From: Clostridiales bacterium UBA6981
Lineage (GTDB): Bacteria; Bacillota; Clostridia; Oscillospirales; Oscillospiraceae
Direction of reading: 5' to 3'
DNA length: 10,613 nucleotides
Assembly: GCA_002450075.1 (NCBI GenBank)
Contig: DJYJ01000061.1
Span: 45,189-55,801, forward strand
Position numbers and translations under genes: made by a program. The first letter of the stretch is position 1. Each line of letters opens with the position of its first letter. The notes below the pieces were generated by a model, which saw nothing but the letters and a program-made list of their open reading frames with translations, was not told the origin of the DNA and made no database searches. Below, piece after piece: positions 1 through 7,500 of the stretch.

Positions 1-1593
1 GTACCAGTCCACCGGGCCCCAGTATTCCTCAGCCTCCTTGGAGACCGGCGCGGAATCGTTGTGCGGGTCCATATAGCGCAGATAGTACCAGCAGGATCCT
101 GCCCAGTTGGGCATCGTGTCGGTCTCGCGCTTGGCCGGGCCGCCGCAGCAGGGGCAGGTGGTGTTGACCCAGTCGGTCATCTTGCTCAGCGGGCTCTCGC
201 CGTCGTCGGTGGGCTCATAGCTGTCCACCTGCGGCAGCAGCAGCGGCAGTTCGCTCTCGTCGAGAGGTACCCAGCCGCATTTGTCGCAGTGGACGAGGGG
301 GATCGGCTCGCCCCAGTAGCGCTGGCGGGTAAAGACCCAGTCGCGCAGCTTGTAGTTGACCTTTTCCTTGCCCCAGCCCTGCTTGACGGCGTATTCCTTC
401 ATGGCGGGGATCGCCTCCTTGACGGTCATGCCGTTGAGGAAGCCGGAGTTGACCATGATCGCGTTGTCGTCCTTGGAGACGAAGGCCTCCTTGGTGATGT
501 CGCCGCCGGCGACGACCTCGATGATCGGCAGACCGAACTTGGTCGCAAACTCCCAGTCGCGCTGGTCGTGGCCGGGAACGCCCATGACGATGCCGGTGCC
601 GTAGCCCATGAGGACATAGTCCGAGACGAACATCGGCACGATCGCGCCGTTCGCGGGATTCGTGACCTCGATGCCCTCGAGACGCACGCCGGTCTTGTCC
701 TTGTTCAGCTCGCCGCGCTCAAAATCGGACTTGCGCGAGGCGGCCTCCTGATAGGCCTTGACCTCGTCCCAGTTTTTGATCTGACCCTTCCACTTCTCCA
801 GCAGCGGGTGCTCCGGAGAGATGACGACATAGCTCACGCCGAAGAGCGTGTCGGCGCGGGTCGTATAGACGGTGATCGTGTCGGGCGTGTTGGTCTTGAA
901 CGTGACCTCGCAGCCCGTGGAGCGGCCGATCCAGTTGCGCTGCTGGACCTTGACGCGCTCGATATAGTCGAGATCGTCCAGATCGTCGATCAGACGGTCG
1001 GCATAGTTCGTGATGCGCAGCATCCACTGGCTCTTTTCCTTGCGGATGACGGGCGAGCCGCAGCGCTCGCACACGCCCTCGACGACCTCTTCGTTGGCCA
1101 GGCCGCACTTGCAGCTCGTGCACCAGTTGATGGGCATCGTGGTCTTGTAGGCAAGGCCCTTTTTGAACATCTGCAGGAAGATCCACTGGGTCCATTTGTA
1201 ATAGCTCGGGTCGGTCGTATCCACGACGCGGTCCCAGTCAAAGCCATAGCCCAGCATTTTGAGCTGACGGGTGAAGTTCTCGATGTTCTGCCTGGTGACG
1301 ATCGCCGGGTGGATGTGGTTCTTGATCGCGAAGTTCTCGGTCGGCAGACCGAAGGCGTCAAAGCCGATCGGGAAGAGGACGTTGTAGCCCTCCATCCTCT
1401 TTTTGCGCGAGACGATGTCGATCGCGGTAAAGGGGCGCGGATGGCCGACGTGCAGTCCCGCGGCGGAGGGGTACGGGAATTCGATCAGCCCGTAGAACTT
1501 GGGCTTCTTGCTGCCGGTGACGGCGGCGTAAGGCTTCGTAATTTCCCAGTTGTCCTGCCATTTCTTTTCGATGGCAGCAAAATCGTATTTCAT
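1..1593 (-). CDS. leuS: Leucyl-tRNA synthetase, N-terminal 531 residues (cut by window edge)
   Basis: Class I aminoacyl-tRNA synthetase that charges tRNA-Leu with leucine in the cytoplasm. The frame is open from an ATG at 1593 to the window edge, exactly 531 codons with no stop; the C-terminal part (KMSKS loop, anticodon-binding and C-terminal domains) lies outside. Visible landmarks: the HIGH-type motif HVGH at residues 48-51 after FPYPSAAG; a first zinc-knuckle pair at C158/C161 and C175/C178; the CP1 editing domain with the threonine-rich YTTRADT (243-249) and GVPGHDQRD (338-346) carrying the conserved editing aspartate; and a second cysteine set at C436/C439 and C480/C483. RQRYWGEPIP (424-433) is the usual core-return motif. 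The sequence is closest to the clostridial LeuRS variant (GFDAFGLPTENFAIKNHIHP). An AAAGGGA ribosome site at 1604-1610 sits 10 nt before the ATG. The gene is last in the yhbY-nadD-rsfS-leuS run. Confidence 0.97.
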   Translation of the reverse strand, partial: MKYDFAAIEKKWQDNWEITKPYAAVTGSKKPKFYGLIEFPYPSAAGLHVGHPRPFTAIDIVSRKKRMEGYNVLFPIGFDAFGLPTENFAIKNHIHPAIVTRQNIENFTRQLKMLGYGFDWDRVVDTTDPSYYKWTQWIFLQMFKKGLAYKTTMPINWCTSCKCGLANEEVVEGVCERCGSPVIRKEKSQWMLRITNYADRLIDDLDDLDYIERVKVQQRNWIGRSTGCEVTFKTNTPDTITVYTTRADTLFGVSYVVISPEHPLLEKWKGQIKNWDEVKAYQEAASRKSDFERGELNKDKTGVRLEGIEVTNPANGAIVPMFVSDYVLMGYGTGIVMGVPGHDQRDWEFATKFGLPIIEVVAGGDITKEAFVSKDDNAIMVNSGFLNGMTVKEAIPAMKEYAVKQGWGKEKVNYKLRDWVFTRQRYWGEPIPLVHCDKCGWVPLDESELPLLLPQVDSYEPTDDGESPLSKMTDWVNTTCPCCGGPAKRETDTMPNWAGSCWYYLRYMDPHNDSAPVSKEAEEYWGPVDWY

Positions 1594-1630
1594 ATTCAAT
1601 CAATCCCTTTTATAAATTTCCCCCGTTAGG

Positions 1631-1647
1631 CAGGGAGAAAGCTCCTG
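1631..1647 (-). promoter_or_regulatory. Second small stem-loop in the rsfS-leuS gap
   Basis: CAGG/CCTG and AG/CT can pair around a short AAAG loop, giving six pairs with a one-base bulge. It lies just downstream (in transcription) of the stem at 1649-1668. The 66-bp gap to leuS also holds an AT-rich stretch and the leuS ribosome site, but is too short for a T-box leader. The stem is weak and may be chance. Confidence 0.25.
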
Positions 1648-1648
1648 A

Positions 1649-1668
1649 CGCCCCTGTAATCAGGGGCG
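1649..1668 (-). promoter_or_regulatory. Stem-loop spanning the rsfS stop codon, upstream of leuS
   Basis: A perfect 8-bp GC-rich stem (CGCCCCTG paired with CAGGGGCG) with a 4-nt loop overlaps the last codons and TGA of rsfS. On the transcribed strand it is followed by TCAGGAGCTTTCTCCCTG, not by a run of U, so it is not a canonical intrinsic terminator. It could pause ribosomes or RNA polymerase, protect a 3' end, or weakly attenuate leuS. The structure is seen directly; the function is inferred. Confidence 0.4.
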
Positions 1669-2019
1669 CGGAAGGGATGAGAGCTCAACTGTCTCGGCAT
1701 CGCTCCAGAGACGCTCCAGATTGTAGAATTTGCGCGCTTCGTCCGTAAAGACGTGGACGATGACGCAGCCAAAGTCCATCAGCACCCAGATATCCGAGCG
1801 CAGACCCTCGCGGCGGATGAGCGGCTCGCCCGCTTCGGAGAGCTGGCGGTCCACCTCGTCGACCAGCGACTTGATGTGCGGGGCGGAGGTGCCGTTGCAG
1901 ATGACGAAATAATCCGCCAGAACGGTCTGCCCGTCGGTCTTGAGGACCTTGATGTCTTTTGCCTTTTTGTCATCCAGCGCTTTGACGGCGATGGCGGCGA
2001 TTTGGGCGGGTGTCAGCAT
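1660..2019 (-). CDS. rsfS: Ribosomal silencing factor RsfS (Iojap/YbeB family)
   Basis: A 119-residue protein, typical of the family. RsfS binds ribosomal protein uL14 on the 50S subunit and blocks joining with 30S, lowering translation when nutrients are scarce. The family core is clear: DDKKAKDIKVL (16-26), ADYFVICNGTSAPHIKSL (35-52), EGLRSDIWVLMDFG (71-84), VIVHVF (86-91), and the closing ARKFYNLERLWSDAE (95-109). At the usual (Y/F)GD position the sequence reads FGC, a small deviation. The ATG at 2019 is preceded by AAGGAG at 2029-2034 with 9-nt spacing. The start is 3 nt after the nadD stop, which fits co-transcription. The nadD-rsfS-leuS order is conserved across clostridia. The rsfS stop codon lies inside a GC-rich stem-loop. 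Confidence 0.96.
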   Translation of the reverse strand: MLTPAQIAAIAVKALDDKKAKDIKVLKTDGQTVLADYFVICNGTSAPHIKSLVDEVDRQLSEAGEPLIRREGLRSDIWVLMDFGCVIVHVFTDEARKFYNLERLWSDAETVELSSLPRP

Positions 2020-2022
2020 GTG

Positions 2023-3189
2023 TCATTTCTCCTTCTCTTTGTACCAGGCATACGCATCAAGCGTATCGATATAGGGCTCGTGCCCCGAACGCCTGATCTC
2101 GTCGATCGTCATACCGAGCCCCAGAACCATCGCGCCGTCGAGATCGGTAAAGGCGAGCTCTCTGAGCTCGTCGATCCCCTCGAAGTCACGGGTGGGCTCG
2201 ATATAATCGGCAAGATACAGGATTTTCTCAAACAGGCTCATATCCGGCTTGCCGGTCGTATGCCAGCGGATCGCCGCATACACCGTGTCGGACACGCCGA
2301 AGAGGTCCCGCGCCAGGGCGGCGCCGGTCTTGGCGTGGAGGAGCTTGGGAGCCTCCAGCTCGGAATTATCGTTTATGATACCATACTTTTCGCACAACTG
2401 CAACTGCTCATCAAACGAAAGGTTCTTGGTGATGTCGTGCAGGATGCCGGCCTCGGCGGCAAGCTCGGGGTCTTCGCCCCAGCGCATGGCAAGTCTGACC
2501 GCCTCGCTCTCACAGCCGGCGACGTGCGCCACGCGGTGCTCGTCGAGATGCTCCAGCGTTTTTTCCCGCAGCCAGGGCAGCGAGGGCTTTGCGCCGTAGT
2601 AGCGGCGGCGGATGATCTCGGCATAGACCGCGTCGCTGAGGTAATCCTCGCCCCCCCGCATTCCCAGCCGCTCGCGGATCGTCTCGGAGCTGATCGCGAT
2701 CGGCTCGTGCGGCAGAACGGTCACATCGGCGTCATAGCTCTCGCGCAGATAGGCCGCCGCCGCGCGCAGCTCGTCAAGATCGTCCTCTCCTCTGGCAAGG
2801 ACGGCAAGCGCGCAGTTCTCCAGCAGGTAGCGGAACTGGTACCACTTTTCAAAGCTCAGGAGCATATCTGTGCCGACCACGAGAATAAGCTGCGCGTCGG
2901 GGTTTTCCTCCCGCAGCAGGCGGACCGTGTCGTAGGAATAGCTTTTCCCCTCGCGCCGCAGCTCGATCTCGCTGATCTCGGCGCCGGGGATGTCGGCAAA
3001 GGCCAGACGGCAGAGCTCCAGCCGCTGCTGTGCGGTGGGGCTGCCGTCCGCGAGAGCCTTGTGGGGCGGGACGCTGGCCGGAACGATCAGCAGCCTATCA
3101 GGCGCAAGTACAGCCGCGACGGTGCGCGCCGCTTCGACATGTCCCAGATGCGGGGGGTTGAAGCTGCCCCCGTAGATGGCGATCTTCAT
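2023..3189 (-). CDS. nadD: Fused nicotinate-nucleotide adenylyltransferase (NadD) and HD-domain Ap4A hydrolase (YqeK)
   Basis: A 388-residue protein joining two enzymes that are usually encoded by adjacent genes. Residues 1 to about 198 are NadD, which makes deamido-NAD from NaMN and ATP: GGSFNPPHLGH (7-17) is the nucleotidyltransferase HxGH motif, VGTDMLLSFEKWYQF (105-119) contacts substrate, and ISSETIRERL (166-175) is the second ATP motif. Residues about 203-388 match YqeK, an HD-superfamily enzyme reported to cleave diadenosine tetraphosphate symmetrically to ADP. The expected metal ligands are present: H222, H251-D252 (ILHDITK), H285, H310 and D328 (LYLADYIEPTRDF). The two halves are joined by a linker of a few residues, in one frame with no stop. 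The start overlaps the yhbY stop as ATGA (3186-3189), suggesting translational coupling. Both active sites look complete. I am sure of both domains; whether both are active is inferred. Confidence 0.95.
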   Translation of the reverse strand: MKIAIYGGSFNPPHLGHVEAARTVAAVLAPDRLLIVPASVPPHKALADGSPTAQQRLELCRLAFADIPGAEISEIELRREGKSYSYDTVRLLREENPDAQLILVVGTDMLLSFEKWYQFRYLLENCALAVLARGEDDLDELRAAAAYLRESYDADVTVLPHEPIAISSETIRERLGMRGGEDYLSDAVYAEIIRRRYYGAKPSLPWLREKTLEHLDEHRVAHVAGCESEAVRLAMRWGEDPELAAEAGILHDITKNLSFDEQLQLCEKYGIINDNSELEAPKLLHAKTGAALARDLFGVSDTVYAAIRWHTTGKPDMSLFEKILYLADYIEPTRDFEGIDELRELAFTDLDGAMVLGLGMTIDEIRRSGHEPYIDTLDAYAWYKEKEK

Positions 3190-3497
3190 TTCTTCTTCGC
3201 AGCCTTCGGCAATTCTATTTTCGGCTCTTTTTCGTTGCGCTTATACAGGACGAATTTCGTTCCGATGCACTGCACCGGCTCTGCCGCGCAGCGTTCGCAC
3301 AGCTCGTCGCAGGCCTCGCGCGCGGTGAGCATCGAGCTCTCGAGCACCTTGCCCTTGACGAGCTCGCGCGCCTTGAGCGCGTCCGCGACGGAGAGGACCA
3401 CGTTGTCCGTAATGCCGCCCTTGCCGATCTGGATGATCGTCTCTGCGTTCATCGCAAGACCGCGCAGATAGGCGCGCTGTTTGCTTGTAATTGGCAT
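3186..3497 (-). CDS. yhbY: YhbY-family (CRM domain) RNA-binding protein
   Basis: A 103-residue single CRM-domain protein. Family members bind RNA and associate with pre-50S ribosomal particles, so a role in large-subunit assembly is expected. The N-terminal TSKQRAYLRGLA (4-15), the IGKGGITDN loop (24-32) that carries the GxxG RNA-binding turn, and the closing GTKFVLYKR (79-87) are all family hallmarks. A lysine-rich tail (PKAAKKK) follows. The ATG at 3497 has a strong AAGGAG at 3506-3511, spaced 8 nt. It heads the second gene block, just downstream of the hairpin-repeat gap, and overlaps nadD by 4 nt. Unusual is a cluster of four cysteines (63, 67, 70, 77; CX3CX2CX6C) where I recall most homologues having no cysteines. 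Confidence 0.94.
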   Translation of the reverse strand: MPITSKQRAYLRGLAMNAETIIQIGKGGITDNVVLSVADALKARELVKGKVLESSMLTAREACDELCERCAAEPVQCIGTKFVLYKRNEKEPKIELPKAAKKK

Positions 3498-3514
3498 ATT
3501 TAAATCTCCTTCAA

Positions 3515-3566
3515 TATAGCCTTCCCCTCTGGGGAAGGTGTCGGACTTTGTCCGACGGATGAGGTC
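3515..3566. repeat. Intergenic hairpin repeat, copy A (two stem-loops)
   Basis: Read on the + strand, this unit begins TATAGCC and folds into two perfect hairpins: CCTTCCCC / GGGGAAGG (3520-3527 with 3531-3538, loop TCT) and GTCGGAC / GTCCGAC (3540-3546 with 3550-3556, loop TTT). It ends GGATGAGGTC (3557-3566). From memory, GC hairpins followed by GGATGAGG are common dispersed intergenic repeats in Oscillospirales genomes; I cannot count copies here. On the transcribed (minus) strand neither stem is followed by a U-run, so a classical terminator is unlikely. Confidence 0.75.
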
Positions 3567-3576
3567 TCCTATTCTT

Positions 3577-3621
3577 TATAGCCTCCCCGTTGGGGAAGGC
3601 AAGAAGCGATGGGGAGAGGTC
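3577..3621. repeat. Intergenic hairpin repeat, copy B (degenerate)
   Basis: A second, diverged copy lies exactly 62 bp from copy A. It again begins TATAGCC, then forms GCCTCCCC / GGGGAAGGC (3581-3588 with 3592-3600, one bulged base). It appears to lack the middle GTCGGAC hairpin and ends in a GATGGGGAGAGGTC tail that resembles the GGATGAGGTC end of copy A. Its minus strand also contains TTGCCT (3597-3602), a 16-nt spacer and TATAAA (3575-3580), a possible weak promoter for yhbY. That promoter reading is speculative. Confidence 0.65.
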
Positions 3622-3623
3622 GC

Positions 3624-4532
3624 TTATTGCTTGAACAGCGCCTCGACAAAGTTCTTGGGATCGAACGGGATCAGATCGTCGATCCCCTCGCCCACGCCGA
3701 CATATTTGACCGGCAGCTTCAGCTCGTTCGCGATGGCAAAGACGATGCCGCCCTTGGCCGTGCCGTCGAGCTTTGTCAGCACGATGCCCGTCAGCCCCGA
3801 GGTCTCGAGGAACTGCTTGGCCTGGATCAGGCCGTTCTGCCCCGTCGTCGCGTCGAGCACCATCAGCGTTTCAACGTCCGCCTCGGGCAGCTCGCGCTCG
3901 ATGATGCGGCGGATCTTTGCCAGCTCGTTCATCAGATTCTGCTTGTTGTGCAGGCGGCCGGCCGTGTCGATGATGACGACGTCGCTGCCGCGCGCCTTGG
4001 CGGCGCAGATGCCGTCATAGACCACCGCGCCGGGGTCGCTCCCCTCGGCGTGCCTGACGATCTCGGTGCCGGAACGCTGCGCCCAGATGTCAAGCTGCTC
4101 GGCTGCGGCGGCGCGGAAGGTGTCGCCTGCGCAGAGCAGGACCTTTTTCCCCTCGCTCTTGAGCTGGGAGGCCAGCTTGCCGATCGTCGTCGTCTTGCCG
4201 ACGCCGTTGACGCCGACCATCAGGATGACGGAGGGCTTGGTGTCCATTTTCAGCGAGCTCTCGCCGATCTGGAGCATCTTGCTGAGCAGCTCGATCAGCC
4301 CCTCGCGCGCCTCATAGCCCTTGCGGAAGCGGCGCTCCCACGTCAGCTTGCGCATGCCCTTGACGACGGCCTCGGCCGTGGAGACGCCCACGTCGGAGAG
4401 CACGAGCAGCTCCTCGAGATCGTCGTAAAAGTCCTCGCTGTCGGGGGCGTAGTCCTGGAAGAGCTCCTCGAGCTCGTCCATCTGGTTCCGGGTCTTGCTC
4501 AGACCGGAAAACAATTTATCAAACAGTCCCAT
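3624..4532 (-). CDS. ftsY: Signal recognition particle receptor FtsY
   Basis: A 302-residue SRP GTPase that docks SRP-ribosome complexes at the membrane for co-translational insertion. The N domain covers about residues 17-95. The G domain shows all motifs: G1 GVNGVGKTT (107-115), G2 DTFRAAAAEQL (137-147), G3 DTAGR (189-193), G4 TKLD (253-256) and the closing GVGEGIDDLIPF (279-290). There is almost no acidic A domain, as in many Firmicutes FtsY proteins; MGLFDKLFSGL at the start can form the membrane-binding amphipathic helix. I chose the ATG at 4532 because this MGLFDKLF start is typical, it has AGAGGA 5 nt upstream, and it begins one base after the smc stop. An upstream ATG at 4574 would add 14 residues unlike FtsY, overlapping smc. 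Confidence 0.97.
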   Translation of the reverse strand: MGLFDKLFSGLSKTRNQMDELEELFQDYAPDSEDFYDDLEELLVLSDVGVSTAEAVVKGMRKLTWERRFRKGYEAREGLIELLSKMLQIGESSLKMDTKPSVILMVGVNGVGKTTTIGKLASQLKSEGKKVLLCAGDTFRAAAAEQLDIWAQRSGTEIVRHAEGSDPGAVVYDGICAAKARGSDVVIIDTAGRLHNKQNLMNELAKIRRIIERELPEADVETLMVLDATTGQNGLIQAKQFLETSGLTGIVLTKLDGTAKGGIVFAIANELKLPVKYVGVGEGIDDLIPFDPKNFVEALFKQ

Positions 4533-4533
4533 A

Positions 4534-7500
4534 TCAATCCTCTTCGATCGTCTTCTGTGCGCTCTCGAGGTCAAGCTCGATCACGCTCGAAACGCCCTTT
4601 TCCTGCATCGTCACGCCATAGAGCATGTCCGCCGCCTCCATCGTGCCGCGGCGGTGGGTGATGACGAGGAACTGCGTCCTGTCTGCCATGCGGCGCATAT
4701 AGTCGGCATAGCGGTTGACGTTTGCCTCGTCAAGGGCGGCCTCGATCTCGTCCATCACGCAGAAGGGCGTGGGCCGCACCTTTAAGATTGCGAAATACAG
4801 CGCGATCGCCACAAAGGCCATCTCGCCGCCGGAGAGCAGGCTGATCGTCGTGATCGCCTTGCCGGGGGGCTGGACCTTGATCTCGATGCCGCAGGAGAGC
4901 ACGTCGTTTTCATCCTCGAGCTCCAGTGACGCCTTGCCGCCGCCGAAGAGCTCGCGGAAGGTGGTGCGGAAGGCCTCGTCGATCGCGCGGAACTGGGTAA
5001 TGAAGACCTCCTCCATCTCCCCCGTGATGTCCCGGATGATGCCGAGCAGCTCGCCCTTCGCCTTTTCCACGTCGTCGCGCTGGGTCGAGAGGAACTCATA
5101 GCGCTCGGACACGCGCTTGTACTCCTCGATCGCGCCGAGGTTCGGCGTGCCGAGCGACGAGATCTCGCGGCGCAGATCCGCGATCAGGCGGTTTTCCTTC
5201 GCCATCGACTCGATCGGCTTTCGCAGGGCGCTGGCCTCGGTGAACGACAGCTCGTAATTGTCCCACAGCCGGTCGAGGATCTGCTTTTCCTCCATATCGG
5301 CGGAGAGCTTTTTCTGTTCGATCTTCGCGCTCTGTCTTTCCAGCGCGATGATCTCGGCATTGCGCTCCTGCGTCTCTTTCTCGGCGCGGGTGCGCTTGCC
5401 CTCGAGCTCCAGCCGGCCGGAGGTGATCTGCGCGATCTCGTCGCGGATCGCGGCGATCCGCCCGGTGATGGCTGCGAGCGTTTTTTCCTTATCCGCCAGC
5501 TGCTGCTGCAGCGAAGCGATCTGTTTTTCGCTCTCGGCGGCGGCGAGCTTTCTCTGCTCGCTGTCGCCCGTCAGCGCGCCGAGCAGGGCCGAGAGCTGGG
5601 ACACGGCGTTTTCCGTCGTGCGCCGCTCTGCCTCGCGCGAGGAGCGCGCGCTGCGCTGCTCCGCCTGGTCGGCAAGGGCGCTGTCGAGCTGATAGCGGAC
5701 GTTGGCGAGATTGGCTCTCGCCCGCTCTAGCTCTGCGGCGCTGCCGCGCGCCTTTTCCTCGGCGCTCGCGCGGCGGGAGCGCAGCGCCTCCAGTTCGTTG
5801 GCGCGGGAGAGGATGCCGCTGTTTTTGGCGCTGCTGCCGCCGGTCATCGAGCCGCCGGCGTTGATGACCTGGCCGTCGAGCGTGACGATGCGCACGCGGT
5901 TCGAGGTGGCCTTCGCCATCCGTACCGCGTCCGTCAGCGTCTCCGCCACGACCGTGCGGCCAAGCAGGTTTTCAAAGATGCCTCTGTACTGCTCGTCAAA
6001 GCTGACGAGGTCGAACGCCACACCCACAAAGCCCGGATCGTTCACGGGCGCGTCGCGCATGACGCTGCCGCGGATCGTGTCCATGGGCAGGAAGGTCGCC
6101 CGACCGGCGTCGCGGCGCTTTAGGAATTCGATGGCGTTTTTGCCGTCGTTCTGTGTATCGACGACGATATGCTGCGCCGACGCGCCGAGCGCCGTCTCGA
6201 TCGCGAGGGCGCACTCCCTGTCTGTTTTCACAAGGTTGGCCGCCGGGCCGTGGATGCCGCGCAGCGCGCCGTGCTCGGCCTCGCGCATGACGCTGCGTAC
6301 CGCGCCGGAATAGCCCTCGAAGTTCTTTTCCATCTCTTCGAGCATCGCGATGCGCGATTCGGTGCTCTTCAGCTCGACCGAAAGACGGTTCGCCCGCTCG
6401 GTAAGGTCGTTTAAAATGGCCTCGCGGCTCTGGATCTTCAGGCGGCAGCCGTCGATGACGTTCGCCGTCTGTTTTTCGCTCTCTTCCGCGGCGGAAAGCT
6501 CGGCGTCGATGGCGGCAATACGCCGCTCGTTTTCGCCGATCTGGGCGCGCAGCTCCTGTGCGCGGCTCTCCTGGCGCTGCATGTCCTCCAGGAGGCGCGC
6601 GGCGCTCTCGCGGGTGCTTTCGATGTTCGCGCGGATGACCGCGGAGGCGGATTCACATTCGGCCGCAGCGCCCTCCTCAGCGGAGAGACGTTCGCGCGCC
6701 CGCTCGGTCTCGACGTCCTTCTGGTGCATGCGCTCGGTGATGCTGCCCGATGAGGCGTACAGCGCCTCGAGGCTTGCGCGCGCGTTTTCCAGATCCTTCG
6801 TGACCTGCTCGTATTCGAGATTCACGCTCTCGGCCTGGGCATGCAGCTTTTCAAGCGTCGCCATCCAGACGGAGACCTCGCGTCCCTTCAGCTCGTCACG
6901 CAGCACGAGATAGCGTCTTGCGATCTCCGACTGCTCCTTGAGCGGGCCGACCTGCATCTCCAGCTCTTCGATCTTGTCGTTGATGCGCAGGAGGTTGTCC
7001 TCCGTGCGCTCGAGCTTTCGCTCCGCCTCTTCCTTGCGGTAGCGGTAGCGCGAAATGCCCGCGGCCTCCTCAAAGACCTCGCGCCGGTCGGTGCTTTTGG
7101 TCGAGACGATCTCGGCGATACGGCCCTGGCCGATGATGGAATACCCGTCTCGCCCGAGGCCGGTGTCCATCAGAAGGCTGTTGATGTCCTTGAGTCGGAC
7201 GCTCTCGCGATTGATGAAATACTCGCTCTCGCCGCTGCGGTAATAGCGGCGGGTCAGCATGATCTCGCTCGAATCGCTGTCGAAAATGTGGGCGGAGTTG
7301 TCGATGATCAGCGAGACCTGCGCATAGCCGAGCTTGCCGCGCTTCTCCGTGCCGCCGAAGATGACGTCCTCCATCTTGGTGCCGCGCAGCGCCTTGGTGC
7401 GCTGCTCGCCCATGACCCAGAGGATCGCGTCGGCGATGTTCGACTTGCCGGAGCCGTTGGGGCCGACGATGGCGGTGATATCCTTTTCAAATGTCAGGCG

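Noticed and set aside
1014..1053. Unusual LeuRS editing motif (GVPGHDQRD, with Gly before HD; codons 338-346 lie at 556-582)
   Set aside because: E. coli LeuRS has the same GHDQRD form, so it is ordinary; the editing aspartate is present.
61..1629. 522-codon open frame on the + strand opposite leuS
   Set aside because: It is the exact codon-register shadow of leuS; it stays open because leuS in this GC-rich genome does not use TTA, CTA or TCA codons. The product is low-complexity V/A/L/D/R text with no family motif.
1753..3471. 572-codon open frame on the + strand opposite rsfS, nadD-yqeK and yhbY
   Set aside because: It runs antisense across three clearly recognisable genes and their junctions, with no domain signal. 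It is a codon-bias shadow.
3516..3556. Intrinsic terminator after ftsY
   Set aside because: The hairpins are strong, but neither is followed by a U-run on the transcribed strand, so I list them as repeats.
4533..4574. Longer ftsY start at the ATG at 4574
   Set aside because: It adds 14 residues (MTSRAHRRRSKRID) unlike any FtsY start, read out of frame from the smc 3' end; the ATG at 4532 has a good ribosome site and a typical MGLFDKLF start.
3609..4661. 350-codon + strand frame opposite ftsY
   Set aside because: Shadow of a well-defined SRP GTPase; no recognisable motif.
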